In this document: positions 26,173-37,203 of the stretch, piece by piece
How positions within the stretch are numbered: position 1 is the first letter of the stretch
Layout of the letters: every line of letters begins with the position of its first letter
Source: Bog-532 sp963830385
GTDB taxonomy: Bacteria; Actinomycetota; Actinomycetes; Streptosporangiales; Streptosporangiaceae
Direction: 5' to 3'
Length of the DNA stretch: 64,000 bases
Assembly: GCA_963830385.1 (NCBI GenBank)
Contig: CAWHMD010000006.1
Span: 186,001-250,000 of the forward strand
The notes under the pieces: generated by a model
Told to the model about the DNA's origin: nothing
The model's input: the letters and a program-made list of their open reading frames with translations, nothing else
Database searches by the model: none
Translations under genes and position numbers: made by a program

Positions 26173-26937
26173 ATGACGACCACCATGCACGCCACAGCAA
26201 CCAGACCGGCCGGGATGACCTCGCTGAGAACGACCGCGCGGGTCGCGGGCATCTTCTACCTGATCACCTTCATCTCGATCCCCACACTCGTCCTCTACGG
26301 CCCGGTGAAGAACCACCGGGACTGGATCCTCAGCTCGGGCACCCACACGGGCGTGCTCGTGGGCTGCCTCCTGGAGGTGATCGTCGCGCTGGCCGGCGTC
26401 GGCACCGCCGTCACGCTGTACCCGGTAGTCAAGCGGCAGAACGAAGGTGTCGCGCTTGGCTTCGTCACCGCCCGCGTCCTTGAAGCGAGCATGATCTTCG
26501 TCGGCGTCCTCAGCCTGCTCTCGCTGGTGACCCTGCGGCAGGGCGGAGCGGCCGGAACAAATGCGGCCGCCCTGGTCACCACCGGCGCGTCGCACGTCGC
26601 CGTCTACAACTGGACGTTCCTGCTCGGACAGACCCTCATGCCCTGCGTCAACGCCCTGCTGCTGGGTTCCTTGATGTACCGCTCCCGGCTCGTGCCCCGT
26701 ATCCTTCCCGTGCTCGGACTGATCGGAGCCCCCCTGCTCATCAGCGCCGTCATCGCAAGGCTGTTCCTCGGCACCGGGCACGTGTCCGTGTGGTCGGCGA
26801 TCGCGACCCTCCCGATAGCTGCCTGGGAGTTCTCGCTAGGCCTGTGGCTGGTCGTCAAGGGGTTCAAGCCCTCCCCGATCACCGCTGAAATGACCGCAGC
26901 CGACACCGCGCCCGCCTATCACGACGTCACCGTCTGA
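26173..26937 (+). CDS. DUF4386-family membrane protein
   Basis: The 254-residue protein has about six membrane helices and the DUF4386 pattern: TTARVAGIFYLITFISIPT at the start, an extracellular loop, VALGFVTARVLEASMIFVGV, then LGSLMYRSRLVPRILPVLGL. Function is unknown in the family. ATG 26173 follows CTGAAGGAGACCGAT. It is the second gene of a small operon, and its end overlaps by 19 bp the tail of the convergent DUF4242 gene. Confidence 0.85.
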   Translation: MTTTMHATATRPAGMTSLRTTARVAGIFYLITFISIPTLVLYGPVKNHRDWILSSGTHTGVLVGCLLEVIVALAGVGTAVTLYPVVKRQNEGVALGFVTARVLEASMIFVGVLSLLSLVTLRQGGAAGTNAAALVTTGASHVAVYNWTFLLGQTLMPCVNALLLGSLMYRSRLVPRILPVLGLIGAPLLISAVIARLFLGTGHVSVWSAIATLPIAAWEFSLGLWLVVKGFKPSPITAEMTAADTAPAYHDVTV

Positions 26938-27248
26938 CCCTCGAAAGACACGGCCGGGCCCACCAAGGGCCCGGCCGCTGTACTGCGGTCGTCCTTGCGC
27001 CCGCCGGGCAACGGTGCCACCTGGTGGACATCGCCGCAGGGGACGCCGAGCGCAGCGTGGTGCTGGCGGATGGCGTCCTCGTCCGGCCCCTCGAGCAGGC
27101 AGTACACCTTCCCGTCGGGGTTGTGGTACAGCTCGACCTGGCGGACGCCGAACTGGTCGGCCCGGCCGGCGCGGGTGTCGTTGGCGATCTGGGCGATGGC
27201 CTCGGCGGGCAGCTTGAGATCTTCGTGAAAGTCGATGAACAAGGTCAT
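26919..27248 (-). CDS. DUF4242 (SCO4226-like nickel-binding) family protein
   Basis: The first 80 residues follow the DUF4242 ferredoxin-like pattern: MTLFIDFHEDLKLPAEAIAQ, FGVRQVELYHNPDGKVYCLL, then EGPDEDAIRQHHAALGVPC. SCO4226-type members bind nickel; whether this one does is not shown. The last 28 residues extend past the domain and through a GC hairpin into the neighbouring gene's end, so the native stop may have been lost. It follows a secreted membrane-anchored protein gene by 57 bp in the same operon. Confidence 0.7.
   Translation of the reverse strand: MTLFIDFHEDLKLPAEAIAQIANDTRAGRADQFGVRQVELYHNPDGKVYCLLEGPDEDAIRQHHAALGVPCGDVHQVAPLPGGRKDDRSTAAGPLVGPAVSFEGQTVTS
26951..26977. terminator. 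GC hairpin after the DUF4386 gene
   Basis: CGGCCGGGCCC (26951-26961) pairs perfectly with GGGCCCGGCCG (26967-26977) around a 5-nt loop. There is no T-run. It lies just after the rightward stop and inside the C-terminal codons of the leftward DUF4242 reading frame, so it may serve as a terminator for both strands. Confidence 0.6.
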
Positions 27249-27305
27249 GTCATACTCCCTGGTCTGGTGTTTGCCGGGCTGGTCGATGGTCGTGGCGCGG
27301 ATGGT

Positions 27306-27620
27306 TCAGGCGGCTGTGGCGGCCACCTGGCGGCGCGCGGCCACGGCCCGGTACACGAGCACCGCACCAGCGGCGGCGAACAGAGCCGCGCCGATGGCGA
27401 TCAGGGCGATCTGCCAGCCGGGCATCCCGCCCGCCACGACGACGCGCGTGACGATCGGTGCGGCAGGCAACGGGACACCGCCCCCGCCGGCGTCGGCCGG
27501 GACCGGAACCATGTCGGTCTGGGCGAAGGCGGCGGGCGCGACGGCCGCCAGACCCAGCCAGGCGCAGGCCAGCCCGGCCACGGCGACGGCGACGGTGCGG
27601 ATGCGACGGATGCGGTTCAT
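27306..27620 (-). CDS. small exported membrane-anchored protein
   Basis: The 104-residue product has an N-terminal signal peptide (MNRIRRIRTVAVAVAGLACA, cleavage likely after AFA), a short Gly/Pro-rich external segment, and a C-terminal membrane helix (WQIALIAIGAALFAAAGAVL) with a basic tail. No domain is recognised. It is the first gene of a leftward pair with the DUF4242 gene and is divergent from the NB-ARC regulator, which starts 149 bp away. Confidence 0.65.
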   Translation of the reverse strand: MNRIRRIRTVAVAVAGLACAWLGLAAVAPAAFAQTDMVPVPADAGGGGVPLPAAPIVTRVVVAGGMPGWQIALIAIGAALFAAAGAVLVYRAVAARRQVAATAA

Positions 27621-27768
27621 GCTGGTCTCCCTTCAGCCCGGGCGTCTGCCCGGATGCATTGGCTGCTGGTGTCACCCTGTCCCGAGGCGGTTTCCCGTGC
27701 ATCGGTGGTGACCACGGATCCACCACCGAAGGAGTACTGATTTCACCCGGGTCTGCGATGATGAGCCG

Positions 27769-30576
27769 GTGGCCAAGGGTCCGGCCGGGGTGTCAGCCCG
27801 TGAGGCGGAGGTGCTCGACGCGCTGGGGGCGCACCTGAGCAACGCGCAGATCGCCGGGCGCCTGCACATCTCGGTGCGTACCGTCGAGAGCCACGTGGCG
27901 TCGTTGCTGCGGAAGCTTGACGCCGCCGACCGCCGGGAACTGGCCGATCTGGCCGCAGTCACCCGGTCCAGCGCCGATCCGCCGGACCTACCGGCACCGT
28001 GGACGACCTTCGTAGGCCGCGAGCAGGAACGGGCGGAAGCCGTGGGCGCCTTGCGCCAGGCCCGGCTGGTGACCTTGGTGGGTCCTGGCGGCGTGGGCAA
28101 GACCCGGCTGGCGGTTGCCGTGGCCCGGGAGGCCACCTCGTCCTTCGCGTCCGGCTGTGTCTTCACCGACCTGGTTCCGGCCCGGGACGGCCTCGTGGTC
28201 CAGGCGGTGGCGTCGGCGCTGGGGGTTGCCGAGCGGCCCCGGCAGCCGTTGGAGCTGGCCGTGCTCGATCATCTGGCCCGGCGGCGGTCGCTGCTGGTGC
28301 TCGACAACTGCGAGCACGTGCTGGGCGAAGCGGCCGCGTTGACCGAGCGGCTGCTGGCCACCTGCCCTGGCGTGCGGGTGCTGGCGACCAGCCGCGAGCG
28401 CCTGGCGGTCACCGGTGAGCGCGTGCTGACGATTCCGCCGCTGTCCCTGATCGCCGGGGTGGCGGACGGTTCAGAGGCCGCGCGGCTGTTCGTCGACCGG
28501 GCTCAGACGGCCGGATCCACCGTCATCCCGGCGGCCGCGGTGGAGGAACTGTGCGCCCGTCTCGACGGCATGCCGCTGGCGATCGAGCTCGCCGCGGCGC
28601 GCAGCGCCTCGCTGGGACTGGACGGCCTGCTCGCTGGCCTGGACGATCACCTGCGGCTGCTGGGTGGCGGCCGCGGCGCCAATCCGCGCCACCACTCGCT
28701 CCGAGCGGTCATCGACTGGAGCCACGAGCTGCTCGGCGATCCTGAACGTGCGATGTTCCGCCGCCTCGGCGTGTTCGTCGGCGGGTTCGACCTGGACGCT
28801 GCCCGTGCCATCAGCGCAGCCGCGGAGCGCGGCCAGGCCGCCGACGGGGTCGGCCGGCTGGCGGACAAGAGCCTGCTGGTCGCCGCGCATGGGAGCCACG
28901 GCGGCCGGTGGCAGATGCTGAACACCATCCGCGCCTACGCACTGGAGCAGCTGGCCGCCAGCGGTGAGGAGGCGGCGGTCCGGGAGCGGTACCTGCGCTG
29001 GGCCGTCCGGGCCGCCGCCGGCCTCGAGCGGCGGGTACAGGCAGCCGGGGAGTCGGCCCAGGCCGGATACCGGCCTGACTTCGACGCGGTCGCCGACGAC
29101 CTACGGGCCGCGCTCGGCTCCGGCGCCGGCCCGGACCCGGATGACGAGCGCCACCGGCTGGCCCGTAGCCTCGCGCATCTCGCCTACGGGTGCCGCTACC
29201 TGACCGAGGCCCGCGGGCACTTTGCGCAGGCCGCCGCGATCGCACCCGGTGACCGCGAGGCCGCCGCCGACCTGCTGGCCCAGGCCCGGGTGGCGGCCGC
29301 CGAGGGGCGCGGCGAACTCGCCTTCGGCCTGCTCCTCGCCTCGGCCGACCGGGCCAGGATCGCGGGCGAGGACCGCGTCAGGTCCACAGCCCTGATGGAA
29401 GCCGTCACGGTCGCGCATCGTATCGCCGGCACGTTCGATCACGAGGTTCCGCCCAGCCGGCTGCGCGAGCTGCTCGCCGAGGCAGCACGTATCGCACCCG
29501 TCGATGACCCCGGTGCCGCCGCGCAACTCGCGGCGGCTGTGGCGTGGAACGCCCGGGCGGAGAAAGCCACCCCCGATCCCCAGCTAGCCGCGGCAGCGTT
29601 GGCCGCGGCCCGCCGGGCCGGCGATCCGGTGCTGATCAGTGGTGCCCTGGACGCCGCCGCCGATGCAGCCCGGGCTGCCGGCCAGTACCGGCAGGCACAC
29701 CAGCTGAGCGTGGAACGGGCCCGTCTGATCGGGCGCCTTCCCCGGTACGAGGTCCGGGCCGGATTCGAGATCAGCGATTCCAGGAGCATCACCCTGGCGG
29801 TGGCGGCGGGTGATCTGCCCAGCGCCTTGTCCATGGCCGACCTCGCCGCAAGCAACCCGCTGGCCGGCGATCAGCCGATGACGCTGTTCCGCCGGGTCAT
29901 CGCGCTGGCTCTGCAGGGCGACTTCGATTCGGCGATCGCCGACGCCACCGCCATGTGGCAGGCCTGGCTGCGAGCGGGGTCACCGACGGCCTACTGGACG
30001 GCACCGGCCGCCTACGCCGGTGTCCTCGTTTGCGACCTGCGCGGAGACATCGACGGAGTGCGTGAGTGGCGTGACCACGCGGCCAAGCTGACGGCCGGGC
30101 GCACGAGTAGAAGCCTGGGCCTGTTCGCGGCGTTCACGCAGTCCCGGGCGGCACTGCACCATGGTCGGTACGATCAGGCCGCCGCCACCCTTTCCGGTCT
30201 TGACCTGGGTGAACAGTCCTGGCAGAGCGCCACCCCGCACTGGGACTATGACGCCTACGCCTGGGCGCTGGCGGCCGAGACCGCAGTCCTCGCCGGCCTG
30301 CCCGATGCCGCCGAGCGGCTTGCCGCCGCCGCGGCGGCCGCTCAGGAGAATCTCTGGGCCGCCGCTTGTCTGGCCCGGGCGACCGGGCGATTTCATGGTG
30401 ACCGCGGGGAGCTGGAGGAATCTCTGGCCGGCTGGCAGCGCATCGGGTCGCGATTCGAATACGCGTGCACCCTGCTGCTGCTCCCCGACCGGGCCGTGCA
30501 AGGACACGCCGAGCTGACCGCGCTCGGCTGCCCCCCGCCTCAGGATGGCCTGAACGCGCTGGGGAGGTCCGGGTAG
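27769..30576 (+). CDS. LuxR-HTH / NB-ARC-type ATPase regulator
   Basis: The 935-residue protein has its LuxR helix-turn-helix at the N-terminus (VSAREAEVLDALGAHLSNAQ, then SVRTVESHVASLLRKL), unlike the MalT-like regulator at 21.6 kb. It is followed by a STAND ATPase (FVGREQE, Walker A LVGPGGVGKTRLA, Walker B LLVLDNCEHV, GLPLAIELAAAR-type motif in DGMPLAIELAAARSASL) and helical repeats to the end. It starts at GTG 27769. The last 37 bp overlap the convergent STAS gene. Likely targets are the divergent small genes or its neighbours; no binding site is evident. Confidence 0.87.
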   Translation: MAKGPAGVSAREAEVLDALGAHLSNAQIAGRLHISVRTVESHVASLLRKLDAADRRELADLAAVTRSSADPPDLPAPWTTFVGREQERAEAVGALRQARLVTLVGPGGVGKTRLAVAVAREATSSFASGCVFTDLVPARDGLVVQAVASALGVAERPRQPLELAVLDHLARRRSLLVLDNCEHVLGEAAALTERLLATCPGVRVLATSRERLAVTGERVLTIPPLSLIAGVADGSEAARLFVDRAQTAGSTVIPAAAVEELCARLDGMPLAIELAAARSASLGLDGLLAGLDDHLRLLGGGRGANPRHHSLRAVIDWSHELLGDPERAMFRRLGVFVGGFDLDAARAISAAAERGQAADGVGRLADKSLLVAAHGSHGGRWQMLNTIRAYALEQLAASGEEAAVRERYLRWAVRAAAGLERRVQAAGESAQAGYRPDFDAVADDLRAALGSGAGPDPDDERHRLARSLAHLAYGCRYLTEARGHFAQAAAIAPGDREAAADLLAQARVAAAEGRGELAFGLLLASADRARIAGEDRVRSTALMEAVTVAHRIAGTFDHEVPPSRLRELLAEAARIAPVDDPGAAAQLAAAVAWNARAEKATPDPQLAAAALAAARRAGDPVLISGALDAAADAARAAGQYRQAHQLSVERARLIGRLPRYEVRAGFEISDSRSITLAVAAGDLPSALSMADLAASNPLAGDQPMTLFRRVIALALQGDFDSAIADATAMWQAWLRAGSPTAYWTAPAAYAGVLVCDLRGDIDGVREWRDHAAKLTAGRTSRSLGLFAAFTQSRAALHHGRYDQAAATLSGLDLGEQSWQSATPHWDYDAYAWALAAETAVLAGLPDAAERLAAAAAAAQENLWAAACLARATGRFHGDRGELEESLAGWQRIGSRFEYACTLLLLPDRAVQGHAELTALGCPPPQDGLNALGRSG

Positions 30577-30889
30577 ATCGTGAAGCGGCGGTCCAGGCCG
30601 GTCACACGCAGGAGATCAGCGACCGGGAGGGCGGGGGCGGCCAGGCACACGGTGATGCCGAGCAGCCTGGCCCGGCGCTGGGTGCCGATCAGTACGGCCA
30701 GCCCCGCCTGGTCGCAGGACAGGACGCGTGACAGGTCCAGGATCAGCCGGCCGGGCCGGCGTGAAGCGTGCCGATCAGGCGCTCCCGCACCGCTGGCGCC
30801 GCGGCCGCGTCCAGGGCACCGCGCAGCAAGGCGATGGCCTGGTCAGCGGGCGGAGATGCTGCCGCCTCACGTGCGGTAGTACTCAGCAT
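30540..30889 (-). pseudogene. STAS-domain anti-sigma-factor antagonist-like gene, frameshifted
   Basis: The first frame (from ATG 30889 after GGCAGGAC) reads AIALLRGALDAAAAPAVRER and stops at 30743. The other frame continues with RLILDLSRVLSCDQAGLAVL, then TQRRARLLGITVCLA and VTGLDRRFTIYPDL, which is the rest of a STAS domain. One extra G in the CCGG at 30749-30754 would fuse them as GPGRLILDLS. STAS antagonists bind anti-sigma factors when the Ser/Thr in DLS..LSCDQAGL is unphosphorylated. Either a one-base deletion or an assembly error broke it. It is divergent from the TetR gene. Confidence 0.75.
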
Positions 30890-30932
30890 GGCTTGTCCTG
30901 CCTGGGCGCTGCCCGGGAGAACAACGCTCGAA

Positions 30933-30979
30933 GTGAACGTCATTCACTCCGAGTATACGCTGTTCACGATGTGGTGAAC
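30933..30979. promoter_or_regulatory. paired palindromes, candidate TetR operator
   Basis: GTGAA-N5-TTCAC (30933-30947) and GTTCAC-N6-GTGAAC (30962-30979) lie in the 130 bp between the STAS and TetR genes, with GTATAC between them. Both share the GTGAAC half site. TetR repressors commonly bind such palindromes in their own promoters, so autoregulation is likely. Confidence 0.6.
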
Positions 30980-31018
30980 GCCGACGTACCAGCCAAATGC
31001 GCCGAGCCGGGGGTAGCA

Positions 31019-31765
31019 ATGGGACATCAGCAGCCAGACCTGACCGCGGGTGCGGATGCGCTGTGGTTCGACCCGCCCGGCGGCGGAAAACACGGGCGCC
31101 GCACGCTCACCCGCGAGCGCGTCGTCGCCGCGGCCCTCACCGTCATCAGCACCGACGGCGCGCAGGCTCTCAGCATGCGCGCCCTGGCGGCCGGCCTCGG
31201 CGTGGTTCCCGGCGCGCTGTACCGCCACGTCCGCAACAAGGAACAGCTCTACGACCTCGTCCTCGACGCGGTACTCTCCGAGGCCGGCGGCCAGGCCGAC
31301 CCCGCCCAGCCATGGACGGCGCAGATCACCGTGCTCGCCCGCCGGCTCCGGACCGTCCTGGAGAACCACCCCGGGGTCGCTGCCCTGCTCAAGACCCGCG
31401 ACCCGCTCAGTCCCGCCTCACTGGCCTTGGCCGAGGCATTCCTCGCGCCGCTCCTCGCGGCCGGGCTGCCCGGCCGCGAGGCCGCCTTGGCCTTCCGCCT
31501 CATCTACGACTACGTCCTCGGCTTCGCCCTGGCCGACCCCAGCTCGCCCGCCGAGCAGCGCCTCCGGGACACCGCCACCAGACAGCAATTGCACGCCTTC
31601 TTGCGCGCACTGCCGCCCAGCCGCTTCCCCGCTCTGGCCGCGCACGGCGCCCACGCCTGGGACGGCGACCGCGATCGGCGCTTCACCGTCGGCCTTGACA
31701 CCCTCCTGCACGGACTGCAAACAGCCCGGCAGGCCGCCCCTGACGTGCAGCCTGGTCACCGCTGA
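31019..31765 (+). CDS. TetR-family transcriptional regulator
   Basis: The 248-residue protein has an N-terminal TetR helix-turn-helix (LTRERVVAAALTVISTDGAQ, then LAAGLGVVPGALYRHVRNKE) preceded by about 35 extra residues, and a C-terminal domain of the TetR_C type (LARRLRTVLENHPGVAALL, FRLIYDYVLGFALAD). The ATG at 31019 follows a GGGGG tract. It probably represses its own promoter through the two GTGAAC palindromes upstream. The ligand cannot be told. It is convergent with the end of the dynamin/Hsp70 operon. Confidence 0.85.
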   Translation: MGHQQPDLTAGADALWFDPPGGGKHGRRTLTRERVVAAALTVISTDGAQALSMRALAAGLGVVPGALYRHVRNKEQLYDLVLDAVLSEAGGQADPAQPWTAQITVLARRLRTVLENHPGVAALLKTRDPLSPASLALAEAFLAPLLAAGLPGREAALAFRLIYDYVLGFALADPSSPAEQRLRDTATRQQLHAFLRALPPSRFPALAAHGAHAWDGDRDRRFTVGLDTLLHGLQTARQAAPDVQPGHR

Positions 31766-31786
31766 GGCGGCCGTGCGGGCGGCTTG

Positions 31787-32008
31787 TCACAGGACGGCGC
31801 CACGCGGAGCCACCTCGACGGTGGCGACACCCCGGCTGTAGAGCACTATGAGCCGGTCACCGTGCCTGCAGCGCAGTGCGCCGTTCACTTCCGCCAGGGC
31901 CGAGATCGCGTGATCCATGGTCTCGTCCGGAGCGCCTCCAGCCTCTTCGTAGGTGACATCCAGGCGCTCGCCGCCCACCAGGCGGACACGCAGCACGATC
32001 TCTGCCAT
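31787..32008 (-). CDS. 73-residue conserved protein at the end of the Hsp70 operon
   Basis: The product (MAEIVLRVRLVGGERLDVTY ... ALRCRHGDRLIVLYSRGVAT ... EVAPRGAVL) is a small beta-rich protein of a type widespread in actinobacteria, with no function known to me. ATG 32008 is chosen over GTG 32014 because it gives the usual N-terminus. It lies 75 bp downstream of the Hsp70 gene on the same strand and may be the last gene of that operon or independent. Confidence 0.65.
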   Translation of the reverse strand: MAEIVLRVRLVGGERLDVTYEEAGGAPDETMDHAISALAEVNGALRCRHGDRLIVLYSRGVATVEVAPRGAVL

Positions 32009-32083
32009 GACCACGCACCCTAGACCGTCGACGGTCAGCCGCCAAGAATCCCGCGGTGACGCATCCGCGGCCCCTCCCCCGCA

Positions 32084-33961
<1,878 letters not shown>

Positions 33962-34003
33962 CAGAATCTCTTTTCTCTGCCTGCGTGCGCTGCCTGTTTG
34001 GGA

Positions 34004-35608
34004 TCAGTGGAGGTGGACCGTGTCGGTGCCGGGATCGTGCTCGGCCGCGTCGGCCGAGCCCGCCGGGGAGTCAGGATGCGCCGCGGCTGCGTCTTCATAG
34101 CCGCTGGCACCGTGGAGGTCGGAGCTGTGGGTACCGGCGGTGGGGTCGTGCTCGACCGGGTCGACGGCGACAGGATCGGGGCTGGTGTGGGTGCCGGTGT
34201 CGTCGAGACCGGCGTGGTCGTGGCCGGCCAGCGTGGTGCCCGCGTGCGAGTCCGCGCTCGGCGTGCCCGCCGTTGACGGCGCCGGATCCTCAAACGGCTT
34301 CGAGACCGCCGAACCGGAGGAGGTGCTGAACGTTCCTCCGGCCGGGTGAGCCGCGACCGTCGTGACCGGCCCGCCCGGGAAGTGGCCCGCCTGGGTGGTG
34401 CCGCCAGCGGGATCGGCCGGCCCGCCGTGCAGCCCGGCGAAGACGCCGTGCGAGCCCAGTGAGCCCAGTGAGCCCGGCGAGCCCGGCGAGCCCGGCGAGG
34501 CCGATTCGTGGCCCGACGTCGTCCCGCTGGGTGCCGACGGGTCGTTCGGCAGCTGGCCGGGCGGCACCGGTACCTGTCCGGGCGCGGGCGGCGGCGGTTC
34601 CTGGCCGGGCGGCAGCGGCGCGTCGGACGCGACCACCTCGGTCTGGCCGCTGGTGGTGGCGCCGTCCTCGTTTTCGGTCAGCGTGGACGTGTCGTGCCCG
34701 TCGGCGTGGGAACTGTCGTGCCCTATCTGCACGGTCTCGCTCTGAGTGACGGTGACGGAGTTGGTGCCGTCGCCGTCGGCGCCGGCCGTGACGCTGATGC
34801 TGTTGTCGGCCTGGTTGACCGAGAAGCTGCCGTCCGGGTGCTCGGTGACCTTGACGTGGTCGGTCTCGTGAATGACGAGGTCGGTCTCCTGGCCCGGCGG
34901 GTCGGGCACCACCGTGTGGTAGTTGTCGCTGAACACATAGGAGTGGCCGTGCTCGTCCTTGACGACGACGTATTCGACCGCGTCGACGCTGTACATGCCG
35001 TCGGCGCCCTGGTTGACGACGACGTCCTGGTAGATCTCGATGGTCAGCCCGTCGTGCTCGACCACTCCGCCGCCCGGCCCGTGCCCACTGCCGCTGGTGC
35101 TGTGACCGGGGATCCGCCAGGTGGTGGACAGGCCGCTGGAGACGTGGCCGCCTTCGCCGCTGGTGTGCAGCGTGACCCCGTGCTCGGATCCGGAGTCCGG
35201 CGAACCGGGCGGATCGTTGGTGACCGTGCTGGTGAGCGGGCCTGCGCCGTGGTCGGTAGCGAAGTGCTCGGTGGTGACGTGCTCGACGCTGATGTGGTCG
35301 GCCGCCGGGGTACCGCCGGAAGGGGCGAAGCCGGCCGAATGCGCCGGGGTCTCGGTCGCCAGGATGCCGATGCCGATGCCACCGCCGATGGCCCCGGCCA
35401 CGGCCGCGGCCTGGGCTGCCCGGCGGGCCAGTTGGCTGATGTGGGGTGGGGCGGTGGCCCCGGCGTCGGGGGCGTCCTGCACCCACGCGGGGATCTCGCC
35501 GCGGTCGCCGTGCTTGGCCGCTTCCCACAGCCGGGCGGGCATGCCGGCCGGAGTGCCACCAGACGATGCGCCGCCGGGCGAGGCGGGCCGGTCGGGAGGG
35601 GTGCTCAT
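34004..35608 (-). CDS. membrane-anchored surface protein of the dynamin operon
   Basis: From ATG 35608 (ATGA overlap with the upstream dynamin stop) the 534-residue protein has a short cytoplasmic part ending in WVQDAPDAGA, one membrane helix (AAAVAGAIGGGIGIGILATE), and a long external region rich in His, Ser, Thr, Gly and Asp. The middle contains a repeat-like beta region (YSVDAVEYVVVKDEHGHSYV). An SPGSPG/SLG tract follows, and the C-terminus repeats HD-rich motifs. I find no IniB N-terminal domain, but its position suggests an IniB-like partner role. A frame extends upstream to 35809 but overlaps the dynamin gene. Confidence 0.7.
   Translation of the reverse strand: MSTPPDRPASPGGASSGGTPAGMPARLWEAAKHGDRGEIPAWVQDAPDAGATAPPHISQLARRAAQAAAVAGAIGGGIGIGILATETPAHSAGFAPSGGTPAADHISVEHVTTEHFATDHGAGPLTSTVTNDPPGSPDSGSEHGVTLHTSGEGGHVSSGLSTTWRIPGHSTSGSGHGPGGGVVEHDGLTIEIYQDVVVNQGADGMYSVDAVEYVVVKDEHGHSYVFSDNYHTVVPDPPGQETDLVIHETDHVKVTEHPDGSFSVNQADNSISVTAGADGDGTNSVTVTQSETVQIGHDSSHADGHDTSTLTENEDGATTSGQTEVVASDAPLPPGQEPPPPAPGQVPVPPGQLPNDPSAPSGTTSGHESASPGSPGSPGSLGSLGSHGVFAGLHGGPADPAGGTTQAGHFPGGPVTTVAAHPAGGTFSTSSGSAVSKPFEDPAPSTAGTPSADSHAGTTLAGHDHAGLDDTGTHTSPDPVAVDPVEHDPTAGTHSSDLHGASGYEDAAAAHPDSPAGSADAAEHDPGTDTVHLH
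34450..34498. repeat. nine-base GAGCCCAGT/GAGCCCGGC tandem repeat
   Basis: Five near-identical 9-bp units plus a partial one lie within the surface-protein gene and encode SPGSPGSPGSLGSLGS. In-frame 9-bp units allow length change without frameshift, as is usual for low-complexity surface linkers. Confidence 0.7.
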
Positions 35609-37203
35609 GGCAGCATCCCGTCTGCGGTGAGGCGCGGCTGGCTCGGCTGGTGCGGTTGGCTCGGCGCCGGAGTGAAGCGCGGCTCGGCCGGGCCGGTGTG
35701 CAGGCCGGGCTGGGTGCCGAGGACCAGGCCTTCGCAGGTCCGCACCAGGACCCGGGCCGCTTCGCGGACGTCGCGGGTCGACGAGGGATGCTCGGCGCGG
35801 CGCTGCCACTGGGTCAGCGCGGCGATCGCAGCGCGGTACAGGTCGCCGGACGGGGACTGGGGGTCCAGGCCCAGGCGGGTGGCCGGGGCGGCCCCGTCAC
35901 CACCGAGTACGCGGTAGGCAGCGGCCTTTTCGGTGTCGGTGAGCATGAGCGCTCCGGTGCGAAGGGTGTCCAGCAGACGGATCTCGGCGAACTCGTGGGC
36001 GCCGGCGGTGATGCGTTCGTATTCGTGCCGCAGCCCGGCGGCGGCCGGGACCGGCCAGCGCTGCAGCACCGCGTCCACCGCCAGCAGCGCCGACCGGGCC
36101 TTGAGTACGTCGGCGCGGCCGGCGAAGCGCCCGGTCAGGGCGTCGCGGAGCGGGGCCAGGCCGGCCCGGGCCGACAGCTCGCGGGCGAGCACCGCTGCCG
36201 TCGTGGCGACGCCGCTCTGCACCAGCCGCACCGATAGCCGCAGCCCGAAGAACCCGAACCGGTCGAGCAGCGCGGCCCGGGTCGCGGGGTCGACGGCGAT
36301 GTCGGTCTCCGCGTGGGTGAACCGGGTGGCGGTGACCAGCAGCCGCTCCAGCTCGGCCTGGTCGGCCCGGGCCAGGGTGGTGATCGCGCGGAATTCGGCT
36401 TCGCGCAGGGTCGCCGCGGTGGCGGCCAGCAGCCCGGCCACCGGCAGCACGGTCTGGCACAGGGCCTGCAGCCGCGGGTCCTGCCGGTACCGGGCCGCGA
36501 TCCGGGCCGCGCTGTCGAGGGCGTCCACCCGGCCGTGGCCGACCTCGTCCGCGCGGCCGAGGACGGCGATGGTGTTGATCGGGCGGCGCTCGGCGGGATC
36601 GTTACGGAAGGTCTCCAGGAACCGGACGTCGGATCCGTGCACGTGACGCATCAGGTACACGACCGCGTCCACCTCGGACTGGTCGTCTTCGCCGTCGGTG
36701 CCGAGGGTGGACTCGGTCCGCCGCGAGAGCTCGACGCTGAGCGAGTCCAGCCCGGGGGTGTCCACCAGGGTCATCGTGGACAGCGCGGTGGACGGCCAGT
36801 CGACCACCAGGTGGTCGATCTCCTCGGCCCGCAGCCCGCCGAGGCTCACGTCGAGCACCCCGCCGGACGGTCCCGGCGGCAGCGGCCGGGGTGACCCCGA
36901 GCGCGGGTGGGCCACCACCCGGTAGGTGTGACCGTCGCGGTACCAGGTGACGATGCGGGTGCACTCACCGGCGTCGGTCGCGGCCAGTTCCTGCCCGACC
37001 AGGGCGTTGAGCAGGGTCGACTTCCCGGCTTTGATCCGGCCGGCGATCGCCACCCGGAGCGGCTCGTTCAGCCGCTGGGCGACGGACTGCAGCCGCGGCA
37101 TCGCCGGGCTGCCCTCGTACACCTGGCAGGCGTGGCGCACCAGCGCCCGCACCGCGTCAGGCAGCGGAGAGGGGCCCGCCGGAGGGCCCGGGGGGAAGGT
37201 CAC
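35605..37203 (-). CDS. dynamin-like GTPase (IniC type)
   Basis: The 532-residue protein has a dynamin-family G domain: P-loop AGRIKAGKSTLLNAL (about residue 55), switch I Thr in the DAGECTRIVT segment, G3 TLVDTPGLDSL, and G4-like AVLGRADEV. The rest is helical, as in bacterial dynamins, with a Pro-rich C-terminus. These proteins tubulate or fuse membranes on GTP hydrolysis. GTG 37203 overlaps the upstream stop (GTGA), and its own stop overlaps the next start (ATGA), so all three genes are coupled. It pairs with the longer dynamin upstream, as IniC pairs with IniA in mycobacteria. Confidence 0.87.
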   Translation of the reverse strand: MTFPPGPPAGPSPLPDAVRALVRHACQVYEGSPAMPRLQSVAQRLNEPLRVAIAGRIKAGKSTLLNALVGQELAATDAGECTRIVTWYRDGHTYRVVAHPRSGSPRPLPPGPSGGVLDVSLGGLRAEEIDHLVVDWPSTALSTMTLVDTPGLDSLSVELSRRTESTLGTDGEDDQSEVDAVVYLMRHVHGSDVRFLETFRNDPAERRPINTIAVLGRADEVGHGRVDALDSAARIAARYRQDPRLQALCQTVLPVAGLLAATAATLREAEFRAITTLARADQAELERLLVTATRFTHAETDIAVDPATRAALLDRFGFFGLRLSVRLVQSGVATTAAVLARELSARAGLAPLRDALTGRFAGRADVLKARSALLAVDAVLQRWPVPAAAGLRHEYERITAGAHEFAEIRLLDTLRTGALMLTDTEKAAAYRVLGGDGAAPATRLGLDPQSPSGDLYRAAIAALTQWQRRAEHPSSTRDVREAARVLVRTCEGLVLGTQPGLHTGPAEPRFTPAPSQPHQPSQPRLTADGMLP

